A stretch of DNA of 13,890 nt from Fidelibacterota bacterium. Lineage in GTDB: Bacteria; Fidelibacterota; UBA2242; JAFGTP01. A program made the translations under genes and the position numbers. This document shows positions 7,356 through 13,890 of this stretch, piece by piece (positions within the stretch are counted from its first letter, which is position 1; each line of letters starts with the position of its first letter). The notes under the pieces are model-generated. The model saw only the letters and a program-made list of their open reading frames with translations, was not told where the DNA came from and made no database searches. The DNA lies in contig JAOZSG010000043.1 in assembly GCA_029939785.1 (NCBI GenBank), positions 1-13,890 of the forward strand, read 5' to 3'.

Positions 7356-8189
7356 TCAATTCGAATTTACAACCATGTATTCAAGTTTTTCTTTACGTTT
7401 AATTTGTTTTCCTGCTTTAATTGCTTTTCTACGAGTTGTAAAAAAACCAATACGTACAGCAGTCAAAGTACCATTATTTCCTGTGATTTTTTTTATATAT
7501 GCATTGTATCCTTTTGACTTTAGTTTATTTCGTAAAAATAATGCATTTGTCGGCGAAGAAAAAGCTCCGAATTGGAGAACGAATTGTTGATCATTCTCCT
7601 GAATATCATCAATATTAGTACTTGCATTTTCTGCAGAAATATAATTTGTTTTAACTAATTCATTTTCTTTAATAATGGTGAAATCTGTTTGATATTGGGA
7701 ATCATAGAATGTCAGATTGAGATTTGGATATTTTTCCAGAAAAATATTATAATAATAGGCTGCTGAGTCAATTTTATTTACAGTACAATAACTACATAAA
7801 AGCATGTTAAGACAGTTTTGAATATGTTTACTGTCTTTATATTTTTTTAACATATTCTGAGATTGTATTATAGTTTTATTGTATAAACCTCTTGTATAAG
7901 AAAATTCAATTATTTTTAAAAATGCGTCATCTGCTAAATAACTATTCGGATATTTTTTTAGTACATCCTGAAAAATTGATAAGGATTTTTTACCATCTTC
8001 TTCAATTATACCTGAAATATACAATACGTCCGGGCTGTTTGGAAATTTCTGTTTTAGATATGGAAGTTTATCTTTGATGTAATTATATTTGCCATTTTCT
8101 AAAAGTACAAAATAAGAATCAAAATTCTCTGATTTTAATATCGAAGAAAATATACCAATTACTATGAATATTAAAAATAAATTTTTCAT
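7356..8189 (-). CDS. Exported TPR-repeat protein with C-terminal SPOR domain
   Basis: The 277-aa product starts with a signal peptide or membrane anchor (MKNLFLIFIVIGIFSSIL) and then has TPR-like helical repeats at about 22-165 (for example KKYPNS and EKYPNL turns). A polar linker (about 168-200) leads to a SPOR domain at 202-274, beginning QQFVLQFGAFSSP. SPOR domains bind denuded glycan strands at the division septum, so this should act in the periplasm near the cell wall. The TPR part may bind a partner. The start overlaps the lapB stop (ATGA), implying coupled translation. It is followed by selC after 13 nt. The SPOR call is confident, and the biological target is not known. A structural homology search of 202-274 would test it. 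Confidence 0.87.
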   Translation of the reverse strand: MKNLFLIFIVIGIFSSILKSENFDSYFVLLENGKYNYIKDKLPYLKQKFPNSPDVLYISGIIEEDGKKSLSIFQDVLKKYPNSYLADDAFLKIIEFSYTRGLYNKTIIQSQNMLKKYKDSKHIQNCLNMLLCSYCTVNKIDSAAYYYNIFLEKYPNLNLTFYDSQYQTDFTIIKENELVKTNYISAENASTNIDDIQENDQQFVLQFGAFSSPTNALFLRNKLKSKGYNAYIKKITGNNGTLTAVRIGFFTTRRKAIKAGKQIKRKEKLEYMVVNSN

Positions 8190-9331
8190 AAGTTGAAATA
8201 TGTATCAGGTTCACCACATTTACTGCATATCCAAACAACATCGCTTTCGCAATGACCACAAACTGAACATTTTGAGATATTTGGTTGCTGAATTTCATTA
8301 AGTAATTTTTTTAAAACATCATTAGCTTCTCTGCTATCATCAACAGCAGTCAGAAATTTTACCAAAGCAATTTTTGCTTTAATATTATCAGGGTGTTTAT
8401 CAACTAATTGATGAGATAAAGATAATGCTTCTCCCATATCACCTTTGCTCTCAAAAAATTCTGCCAATGCAATATTTGTTTCTATGTTTTCAGGATCTTT
8501 TTTAAGAATATTTTTAAAAAAGGAGTGAATTTCTTCAAAGCGTCCTAGATTGAAAAGGGTCTTTTTTAATCTGGGAAATACAAGATAGGCTTTTTCAGGA
8601 CAGGTTTCTACAAATTTTGTCCACCATTCTACGGCATCATTTTCACGGTTATCCTTAATATATGATGCACCAATATAATAATAAGGTGCTTCACACGATG
8701 GATCGAGTTTTATCGCTTTTCTGAATGTTAACCGGGCTTCATGATATTTACCATTGTTATAGTATTGATCAATTCCGTCCTGAACTTTATATATTGATAG
8801 CAATCTGCTTTTTTGTTTTTTATTTAGCGAGGAAAATTTATTAAGAAAATCAGAGGCTTTTTCCCATTCTTTCATTTCTTTGTAAAGTTTCCAGATCATC
8901 TCTATAGCCCAAGGCTGTTTCTTTTCAAGTTTTAATATATCGAGAGCTACAGATAAAGACTTTTGATAGTTTTTTAAATCATAGTAATCTTCACATATAT
9001 GCATCATTATTGAAGTTTTTTGTTCTTTGGTTAAATGTTGTCTGAACAATAAATTTGAATGAATATTTACTGCATTTTGTGCTTTTCCTGTTTTTCGGAG
9101 TAAATTTCCAAGTTTAATATATGCATCAATATTTTCGGTATTTTCTTTTACATATTTTTGGAAACTTTCAATAGCTTGTAAGTATTCTTTATGGAGCATC
9201 TGGTTTAAACCAACTGTATATAAACTATCTGTTCTTTTTAATTTTAATTCTTTTTGGCGGGATGTATAAATCATGAATAAATAAATTATTATTACAACTG
9301 GAATTATTCCTATTATTACAATATTACTCAT
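8186..9331 (-). CDS. lapB: LapB-like TPR protein with rubredoxin-type C-terminus
   Basis: In E. coli LapB (YciM) works with LapA and FtsH to control LpxC turnover and so LPS synthesis. Here the 381-aa length is close to the E. coli protein (389 aa). An N-terminal membrane helix (2-22) is followed by a cytoplasmic array of TPR helices (about 40-345), then a zinc or iron ribbon with CSVCG at 355-359 and CSKCG at 369-373, which matches the LapB metal-binding tail. There is an extra Cys at 361 (GHC). Its neighbour upstream is LapA-like, which strengthens the call. The start at 9329-9331 has AAGG 6 nt upstream, just after the lapA stop. The ortholog call is strong by architecture and context, though control of LPS is inferred. 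Confidence 0.9.
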   Translation of the reverse strand: MSNIVIIGIIPVVIIIYLFMIYTSRQKELKLKRTDSLYTVGLNQMLHKEYLQAIESFQKYVKENTENIDAYIKLGNLLRKTGKAQNAVNIHSNLLFRQHLTKEQKTSIMMHICEDYYDLKNYQKSLSVALDILKLEKKQPWAIEMIWKLYKEMKEWEKASDFLNKFSSLNKKQKSRLLSIYKVQDGIDQYYNNGKYHEARLTFRKAIKLDPSCEAPYYYIGASYIKDNRENDAVEWWTKFVETCPEKAYLVFPRLKKTLFNLGRFEEIHSFFKNILKKDPENIETNIALAEFFESKGDMGEALSLSHQLVDKHPDNIKAKIALVKFLTAVDDSREANDVLKKLLNEIQQPNISKCSVCGHCESDVVWICSKCGEPDTYFNL

Positions 9332-9339
9332 TTGAAACC

Positions 9340-9654
9340 TTATTCTTTTATTTGTTCGTCAGTGTTTGATATTTCTTTATTCCTTAGGAGATTAATCTCT
9401 TTTTGCATTTTTTCATATTTCTTTTTTAATACTCTAATTGTATTTTTAGCTGATAATATTTGTATACCGGAATACAAATATCCTAATATTAATCCAAAGA
9501 GCATTGAAATAAATAGAATTATAATCATATCTGTTGTTACACTATTATTGTCACTAAAAAATTTTACATCTACTTGTTGTCCTACGTTTTGCACAATAAA
9601 AAGCAGTACGAATAGTACAACTGTCAGTATTATTATTAGTTTAGCAAATTTCAT
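9340..9654 (-). CDS. lapA: LapA-like membrane protein (DUF1049)
   Basis: LapA is a small inner-membrane partner of LapB. The 104-aa product has two membrane helices (about 4-23 and 42-62), with the loop VQNVGQQVDVKFF between them, a layout typical of this family. A charged coiled-coil tail (about 72-95) faces the cytoplasm and could meet LapB. The start has a near-perfect GGAGGT 3 nt before the ATG, and the ATG comes 11 nt after the miaB stop. The next gene, lapB, begins 8 nt beyond its stop. The family call rests on topology, the core motif and the adjacent LapB. Confidence 0.85.
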   Translation of the reverse strand: MKFAKLIIILTVVLFVLLFIVQNVGQQVDVKFFSDNNSVTTDMIIILFISMLFGLILGYLYSGIQILSAKNTIRVLKKKYEKMQKEINLLRNKEISNTDEQIKE

Positions 9655-9657
9655 ATT

Positions 9658-9663
9658 ACCTCC
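9658..9663 (-). promoter_or_regulatory. Strong Shine-Dalgarno site for lapA
   Basis: GGAGGT, the complement of the anti-SD core, sits just before the lapA ATG (9652-9654), in the 11-nt gap after miaB. It is the strongest ribosome site in the window, while most genes here have weaker AAGG or GAGG sites. Confidence 0.65.
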
Positions 9664-9665
9664 AT

Positions 9666-10964
9666 TTATTCTATTTCACCAAAGAGAGAAACACCTGCAG
9701 CATCTATAATTTTAACGTTAATAAATTCTCCAATTTTAGGCGTGCCTTTTTTGATAATAACCAGTTTATTTGTTTCTGTTCGTCCTATTTTATGATTGAT
9801 ATTCTTTTTACTATTAGATTCTATGAACACTTCCTGTGTTGTGTTTTTTAATTCATTATTTCTATAAAGTGTATGTTTTTTTTGTAGTGTAATCATTTCA
9901 TTAAGTCTGTCTGATTTGGTGTTTTCTGAAACTGTATCAGGCATTTCAGCTGCTTTTGTACCCGGACGAGGGGAATATTTAAATGTAAATGCATTGTCAT
10001 ACTTTACATATTCCATAATCTTTAATGTTTCTTGAAAATCTGTATCTGTTTCACCGGGAAAACCTGTAATAATATCAGTAGTAATTGCTATGGTTGGGAT
10101 GTGTTTTTTTATTAAATCCACTAGATGAAGGTAATCTGACTGTGTATATGTTCTATTCATTGCTTTTAATATTTTTGAAGATCCGGACTGTAATGGTAAA
10201 TGTATATGATTGCAGATATTTGTATTTTGAGCAATAATTTGAATTGTACGCTCGTCCAAATCTTTTGGGTGAGGAGAGGTAAATCTGATACGTTTAATTT
10301 TTTCAATTTCGGAGATGGCTTTTAAAACGTCTGGAAATCGTTTGTCTTGAAAAGAGTATGAATTGACATTCTGACCTAAGAGTATAAGTTCTTTACGATT
10401 AGAAGCCACTAATTGCTTTGCATGTTTTACAATATTATGAAAAGATAAACTTCTTTCACGCCCACGAGTATAAGGAACAATGCAATATGTACAGAAATTA
10501 TTGCAACCTCTCATAATTGGAATATATCCATAATATGTGTTTTGGGGAATTGATTGGAGATTATCATACATCTCTGTTTTTGAAAGTATATTATTTATAG
10601 CTTTTTTATCGTCAGAAATTAATATATCAGTAAGTTTTCTATATGAATCAGGACCTAATAAAATATCTATATCAGGAATTTGTGTCTGTACCTCGTTCGC
10701 ATGTTGTTGTGCCACACAACCAACAAGTCCAATTTTCACTTGTTTGTTTTTTTTCTTTAGACTATTGTATTGTTTAAGTTTATTTATTGCTCTTTGTTTG
10801 GCTTTTTCTCTAACGGAACAGGAATTAATTAAAACAATATCTGCAATTGCCGGATCATTAGTACTACTATACCCAAAGTTTTCAAGTAATCCTGAAATTA
10901 TTTCAGTATCAGCTTCATTCATTTGGCAGCCTTGAGTTTCTATAAAGTAGAGTTTGTTTTTCAT
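9666..10964 (-). CDS. miaB: tRNA-2-methylthio-N6-dimethylallyladenosine synthase
   Basis: MiaB adds a 2-methylthio group to N6-isopentenyl-A37 of tRNAs using two iron-sulfur clusters and SAM. The 432-aa product has the family's three domains. The N-terminal methylthiotransferase domain has C13 (TQGCQMN), C49 (NSCSVREK) and C83 (VGCVAQ). The radical SAM domain has C154, C158 and C161 in GCNNFCTYCIVPYTRG. A C-terminal TRAM RNA-binding domain runs from about 370. TQGCQMN is typical of MiaB as opposed to RimO. It heads the long run lapA-lapB-SPOR-selC-polA. No good Shine-Dalgarno precedes the ATG. A candidate promoter lies at 11014-11043. tRNA-Sec, encoded 2.3 kb downstream, has an A36-A37-A38 sequence that could be a substrate. 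The identification is certain. Confidence 0.97.
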   Translation of the reverse strand: MKNKLYFIETQGCQMNEADTEIISGLLENFGYSSTNDPAIADIVLINSCSVREKAKQRAINKLKQYNSLKKKNKQVKIGLVGCVAQQHANEVQTQIPDIDILLGPDSYRKLTDILISDDKKAINNILSKTEMYDNLQSIPQNTYYGYIPIMRGCNNFCTYCIVPYTRGRERSLSFHNIVKHAKQLVASNRKELILLGQNVNSYSFQDKRFPDVLKAISEIEKIKRIRFTSPHPKDLDERTIQIIAQNTNICNHIHLPLQSGSSKILKAMNRTYTQSDYLHLVDLIKKHIPTIAITTDIITGFPGETDTDFQETLKIMEYVKYDNAFTFKYSPRPGTKAAEMPDTVSENTKSDRLNEMITLQKKHTLYRNNELKNTTQEVFIESNSKKNINHKIGRTETNKLVIIKKGTPKIGEFINVKIIDAAGVSLFGEIE

Positions 10965-11013
10965 TTTGTTCTAATTTTCTTTTTACAATAATAATAACGA
11001 AATTTATTCAAAT

Positions 11014-11043
11014 TTTATATAATTTTCACGTTAAATATTACAA
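11014..11043 (-). promoter_or_regulatory. Candidate promoter for the miaB-lapAB run
   Basis: On the minus strand TTGTAA (11038-11043, 4 of 6 matches to the -35 consensus) and TATAAA (11014-11019, 5 of 6) are 18 bp apart. The pair sits between the M23 terminator and the miaB start, about 50 nt upstream of the ATG. In such AT-rich DNA chance matches are common, so only the position makes it credible. Confidence 0.38.
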
Positions 11044-11048
11044 TAATC

Positions 11049-11079
11049 AAAAAAAAGGCAGAACTAAATATCTGCCTTT
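11049..11079 (-). terminator. Intrinsic terminator after the M23 peptidase gene
   Basis: Read on the minus strand, AAAGGCAGA, an 8-nt loop and TCTGCCTTT form a perfect 9-bp stem. It is followed by a run of U (T-tract across 11056-11049, partly shared with the stem) and lies about 24 nt past the M23 stop. This is a textbook rho-independent terminator and marks a transcript end between the sigma/M23 genes and miaB. Confidence 0.88.
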
Positions 11080-11102
11080 AAATTTTTATGTGTATGAAAA
11101 TG

Positions 11103-12026
11103 TTATCGTAAATATCCGGTAAAGAAAAAGTTTAATGGATTTAATTTTTTCTTATGCTTTCTTACTTCATAATGGAGATGTGGACCTGTACTTCTTCCTG
11201 AATTTCCTACTGTACCTACAATATCACCGCGTTGTAGTTTTTGACCCTTTTTTAATTTTGTGGTTTTAAGATGTGCATATACGGTAGTGTACCCATAACC
11301 ATGATCTACTTCAATAACTTTCCCATAACTATGATTATATCGTACATTCCCAACAACACCATCAGCAGTAACATAAACATTAGTACCGGTTGGAGCAGAA
11401 AAATCTAAGCCATAGTGGAATTGTCTTTTATGTGTAAAAGGATCGTTTCTATATCCAAAATAACTACTGATTCTTCCTATATTTATTGGTTTTATTGAAG
11501 GAGTAGATTGTATCTGTTCTTTTCTGTTTTTTATTGCATTATAGATTTTTTCATAACTTAATTTTTCAAGTTTGATTTCTCTTTCAAGTTTATTCAGATC
11601 ACGAGATAAACTTGAAATTAACAGAGTATCATTTGGCAGAAATTTGTCAAGTTTTGTTATCTTATGGATAACTTTTCCTCCAATACCGAGTTGTCTAACA
11701 TCCCGATCAATTTGTGGTAGATCGGCATAAGTACGTAATGCTTCATCTTTATTTTGGAGATCAACAATATTATCCTGCATTTTAAAAATACGATTTTCCA
11801 TATTGTCTATTGTGGATAAAAGTTCTTTGTTATCTTTTTTTAATTTTGTTAGTTTTATATTGTAAATATAATCTGAAAAAATATGGATTGATAAAAAGAC
11901 AAGAATCACGCATAAAGATAAAATAGAAATAGAAAAAACAATGATTTTTTTTGGAGTTAAGAAAAAACTCGTTGGTTTTTGTGAATTGTCTATTATAATA
12001 TAATGTTTATTTTTTTTACTTAACAT
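11103..12026 (-). CDS. Membrane-anchored M23 metallopeptidase
   Basis: This 307-aa envelope protein probably cleaves peptide cross-links of peptidoglycan in the periplasm. A short cytoplasmic N-terminus with lysines precedes one membrane helix (about 28-50). A coiled coil (about 52-98) and a linker helix region (about 135-172) follow, then a C-terminal LytM/M23 domain (about 180-300). The zinc and catalytic residues are intact: HYGLD (H204, D208), VYAHL (H252) and GPHLHYEV (H283, H285). So it should be an active enzyme, not a degenerate EnvC/NlpD-type activator. No partner ATPase or FtsEX gene is visible. The start has only a weak ribosome site. It lies 94 bp after the sigma gene and ends in the strong terminator. 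Confidence 0.94.
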   Translation of the reverse strand: MLSKKNKHYIIIDNSQKPTSFFLTPKKIIVFSISILSLCVILVFLSIHIFSDYIYNIKLTKLKKDNKELLSTIDNMENRIFKMQDNIVDLQNKDEALRTYADLPQIDRDVRQLGIGGKVIHKITKLDKFLPNDTLLISSLSRDLNKLEREIKLEKLSYEKIYNAIKNRKEQIQSTPSIKPINIGRISSYFGYRNDPFTHKRQFHYGLDFSAPTGTNVYVTADGVVGNVRYNHSYGKVIEVDHGYGYTTVYAHLKTTKLKKGQKLQRGDIVGTVGNSGRSTGPHLHYEVRKHKKKLNPLNFFFTGYLR

Positions 12027-12120
12027 ATTGAAAATTTTTCTTTATAGTAATATATTCATTATCTCAGTCGCTCGTAAAAAGTAATACTATATTGTCTAAA
12101 TATCAAACAATTTTTTTATA

Positions 12121-12984
12121 TTAACCTAGATAACTCCGTAAATGATTAGATCTTGAGACATGTCTAAGTTTTCTTAAAGCTTTTTCTTTTATTTGTCGAA
12201 CCCTTTCACGAGTTAAATTTAAAATATTTCCTATTTCTTCTAATGTTGCAGGTCTTTCTTTTTCAATTCCAAAATAATATCTAATAATCATTTCTTCTCT
12301 TGGATCAAGAGTCAAAAGAACTGTTTTTATCTCTGTCTTAAATGATTCATCATGCATTTCTTTATTTGGTAATAGATCTTCTTTTGTTGGTAATATATCT
12401 TTTAGAGTACTTCTATTATCCTGTGGAAGAGGTGCATCAATACTAACTGTACCATCATTAAGTCTATATATTGTATCTTTATCAATGTTTTCAGCTTCCA
12501 TGATAAAGTCTATTTCTTTTGCATTTGGTTCACGCTCATATTGTCGTTGAAAATCTGTAGTTGCTTTTGTAATTTTATTAATACTTCCAACAACATTTAG
12601 CGGTAATCTAACCAATCTGGAATATTCTGATATTGATTGGAGGATAGTTTGTCTTATCCACCAAACAGCATAGGAAATAAATTTGAAACCACGTGTTTCG
12701 TCAAATCTGCGAGCGGCTTTAATAAGACCAATATTTCCTTCATTAATCAAATCAGATAAAGAAAGACCATGTCCCTGATACTTTTTAGCAATTGAAACTA
12801 CAAATCTTAAATTTGCTTTTAAAAGTTTATCCAAAGCTTCCTGATCACCTTCTTTAACTTTACAGGCAATCGAAATTTCATCTTCTGAGGTTAGTGGTTC
12901 TTCATGACTTATTTCATCAAAATATTGTCTTAAAACACGGCTGTAAACGTGAGCTGGGAATTTGTTGCTTACTACTTTTTCCAT
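12121..12984 (-). CDS. rpoD: Primary-type RNA polymerase sigma factor (sigma-70 family)
   Basis: At 287 aa it has regions 1.2 to 4 but no region 1.1, a form known from primary sigma factors of the Bacteroidota/FCB type. Region 2.2 is LINEGNIGLIKAARRFD (79-95) and 2.3/2.4 is FKFISYAVWWIRQTI (100-114). Region 3.0 contains SRLVRLP (122-128). Region 4.2 has TLEEIGNILNLTRERVRQI (247-265), the -35-recognition helix-turn-helix. The RpoD symbol follows this group. It could instead be an RpoS/RpoH-like paralogue, and only a genome-wide count would tell. The gene starts 8 nt after the small gene upstream, with AAGG 6 nt before the ATG. The two are almost surely co-transcribed. Confidence 0.93.
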   Translation of the reverse strand: MEKVVSNKFPAHVYSRVLRQYFDEISHEEPLTSEDEISIACKVKEGDQEALDKLLKANLRFVVSIAKKYQGHGLSLSDLINEGNIGLIKAARRFDETRGFKFISYAVWWIRQTILQSISEYSRLVRLPLNVVGSINKITKATTDFQRQYEREPNAKEIDFIMEAENIDKDTIYRLNDGTVSIDAPLPQDNRSTLKDILPTKEDLLPNKEMHDESFKTEIKTVLLTLDPREEMIIRYYFGIEKERPATLEEIGNILNLTRERVRQIKEKALRKLRHVSRSNHLRSYLG

Positions 12985-12992
12985 TTCAAACC

Positions 12993-13391
12993 TTATTCAT
13001 TTTTACTGTTAATGTTTTCTTCTTCAGGTATATCTGAGGCTTCTTCTTTTTTTACCGAATGTTCACCCTTTATTTTTTGATATTTTTCTTCTTTAGTTTT
13101 AAGCTCAATATCAATTTCTTTAACTTTATCTATAAATGTAGAAATATCACTTTCTTCTAAAAGAATATCAAATTTCCCATCATTTAGAAGTGTGTAAATT
13201 TTACTGCCAATTTTTTGAAATTGTTTGTCTTTATCTTTTTTTAGTTGAAATAAATCGAGTTTAATTTTTCCAAGTTTTGTTACTTCTTCAGCTTTTTCTG
13301 CTGCATCTCTAGTTAATTCCCCTGCTTTACTTGCTGCCTGTGATGCAATATCACTTACCTTTTTCTTTATTTCATCCCATTTTTGCGTCAT
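12993..13391 (-). CDS. Small helical protein of unknown function
   Basis: I do not recognise this 132-aa protein. It is almost all predicted helix. Residues about 4-35 are an Ala/Lys/Glu amphipathic repeat (IASQAASKAGELTRDAAEKA), similar in composition to apolipoprotein- or YtxH-like helices. Then come GKIKLDLFQL and QKIGSKIYTLL (about 41-68), a helical segment SDISTFIDKVKEIDIELKTKEEKYQK (written here in two parts: about 82-93 and 94-107) and an acidic tail. There is no signal peptide and no Cys. The start is the ATG at 13389-13391 with AAGGAAGG 5 nt upstream. A TTG 30 nt earlier is unlikely. It sits 8 nt before the sigma gene and could be a co-regulated partner, though that is only context. 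Confidence 0.75.
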   Translation of the reverse strand: MTQKWDEIKKKVSDIASQAASKAGELTRDAAEKAEEVTKLGKIKLDLFQLKKDKDKQFQKIGSKIYTLLNDGKFDILLEESDISTFIDKVKEIDIELKTKEEKYQKIKGEHSVKKEEASDIPEEENINSKNE

Positions 13392-13396
13392 AAAAG

Positions 13397-13404
13397 CCTT
13401 CCTT
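13397..13404 (-). promoter_or_regulatory. Shine-Dalgarno site fixing the start at 13391
   Basis: AAGGAAGG lies 5 nt before the ATG at 13389-13391. The longer frame would start at a TTG (13419-13421) with no such site and would run through this one. Confidence 0.65.
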
Positions 13405-13450
13405 TGTTTTAAAAATTGCAATAAAAATAGAAAGCAAATTCCAAGCCAGT

Positions 13451-13474
13451 ATTATATGATATGTTCTAACTTAA
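13451..13474 (-). promoter_or_regulatory. Candidate promoter -10 region for the sigma operon
   Basis: On the minus strand an exact TATAAT (13451-13456) lies about 60 nt upstream of the small gene's ATG. No good -35 (TTGACA) is found at the right spacing. Only AT-rich weak matches such as TTAATT occur near 13474-13480. Chance matches are likely in this composition, so this is tentative. Confidence 0.3.
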
Positions 13475-13617
13475 TTAAAATTTAATTTTTAAAAACTACT
13501 TGACCAATAATAATTATAACGTCAAATATTTTTTTTGTCTTTATATTTTATTAATGTAAAATATAAAATGTATTATTTTAGATATTTATTTTTTTTTAAT
13601 ATTTATTTGAAAAAAAT

Positions 13618-13672
13618 TTGACATTCTCAAAATTTATTGAGAAATTTTTTCTTTGAGAGGAAAAAATGTCAA
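13618..13672. repeat. Nested inverted repeats across the end of the right-hand gene
   Basis: The outer arms are TTGACATT (13618-13625) and AATGTCAA (13665-13672). Inside, TTCTCAA (13624-13630) pairs with TTGAGAA (13637-13643) around a 6-nt loop. The same left arm can instead pair with TTTGAGA (13652-13658). The inner hairpin contains the stop codon of the partial gene and is followed on the minus strand by TGTCAA and a T-run (T7), so it may terminate that transcript. On the plus strand the outer arm is followed by ATATTTTTTTG. A bidirectional terminator is one reading. The coding overlap and mutually exclusive pairings are odd. Confidence 0.55.
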
Positions 13673-13890
13673 TATTTTTTTGTTGTTTTGAGCAATATTT
13701 TGCTTAATTCTGATTATTGTTTCTAACTCTTGATGGAAAATTTTCAGAACAGAAGCGGAACAATTTTCTTCATAAAGTTGGTAATAATCTTTATTTTTCT
13801 TATAAGTACCGAAAATTTTTCCTGTTTGATAGAATTTAAGTAATAATCCATATCCAAGATTAATTTGTGTTTCCTTCCCATTAAGGTTTT
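13634..13890 (-). CDS. C-terminal part of an unrecognised protein (cut by window edge)
   Basis: The frame is open to the right edge and gives 84 C-terminal residues before TAA. Its start lies outside. The residues include NLGYGLLLKFYQTGKIF and a helical stretch LYEENCSASVLKIFHQELE, followed by a Lys/Asn-rich tail ending KEKISQ. The composition with sensible helices and one Cys looks like a real protein and not chance, but I cannot assign a family. It is transcribed toward the sigma operon and ends in an inverted repeat. The other two minus frames are interrupted by stops. Confidence 0.6.
   Translation of the reverse strand, partial: NLNGKETQINLGYGLLLKFYQTGKIFGTYKKNKDYYQLYEENCSASVLKIFHQELETIIRIKQNIAQNNKKILTFFPLKEKISQ

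Noticed and set aside
9332..9709. Plus-strand frame of 125 codons opposite lapA and the miaB end
   Set aside because: It is antisense to the well-supported lapA gene, and its Ser/Phe/Ile-rich composition is what an antisense frame of this base composition gives.
10537..10935. Plus-strand frame of 132 codons inside miaB
   Set aside because: It is fully antisense to the conserved MiaB domain that holds C13, C49 and C83. No family motif is seen.
13501..13535. TTGACG with an adjacent TATAAT-like string on the minus strand
   Set aside because: The two motifs are only about one base apart, not 16-18 bp, and no -10 element stands at the proper spacing.
1..13890. CRISPR array, insertion sequence, phage or known defence gene
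   Set aside because: I found no regularly spaced direct repeats, transposase motifs or terminal repeats, and no phage structural or nuclease genes beyond polA.

Overview
This is a strongly AT-rich bacterial chromosome segment. Every gene I can support lies on the minus strand, so transcription runs from right to left. The gene set points to a Gram-negative bacterium with lipopolysaccharide and peptidoglycan: a LapA/LapB-like pair, a TPR-SPOR protein, an anchored M23 peptidase and alanine racemase. The primary-type sigma factor is short (287 aa) with no region 1.1, as in the Bacteroidota/FCB lineages. Together with selC and the low GC content this suggests an uncultured FCB-type phylum (Cloacimonadota- or Marinimicrobia-like). 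That placement is inference, because no marker here fixes the taxonomy.

Layout in the order of transcription. At the right edge is the C-terminal end of an unrecognised gene (13634-13890), whose stop codon sits in a nested inverted repeat. A candidate promoter then leads to a small helical protein, the sigma factor, and the M23 peptidase, which is followed by a clear intrinsic terminator (11049-11079). A candidate promoter just past that terminator starts a long run: miaB, lapA, lapB, the TPR-SPOR protein, a selenocysteine tRNA gene (selC, anticodon UCA), polA, an ABC-2 ATPase, its permease and a nucleoside 2-deoxyribosyltransferase-like protein. Several of these genes overlap or nearly touch (ATGA, TAATG, a 1-base gap), so coupled translation is likely. 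After roughly 90-100 bp gaps come a secreted thioredoxin-fold-like protein without CxxC and alanine racemase. A hairpin follows alr, and then a gene-free AT-rich tract (1-417).

Functionally this is mostly core biology: replication and repair (PolA), transcription (sigma), tRNA modification and decoding (MiaB, tRNA-Sec), and envelope building and control (Alr, M23, LapAB, SPOR). I see no mobile element, CRISPR array or phage gene. The parts most worth a second look are selC between an envelope gene and polA, and the polA-coupled module of ABC ATPase, permease and deoxyribosyltransferase-like protein. In that module the ATPase lacks both the Q-loop glutamine and the H-loop histidine. I do not claim a new defence or signalling system. 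The module is the only place here where an undescribed functional unit is plausible.

Several starts were moved from the longest reading frame to an internal ATG with a good Shine-Dalgarno sequence (alr, the thioredoxin-like gene, the ABC permease and the small gene before the sigma factor).
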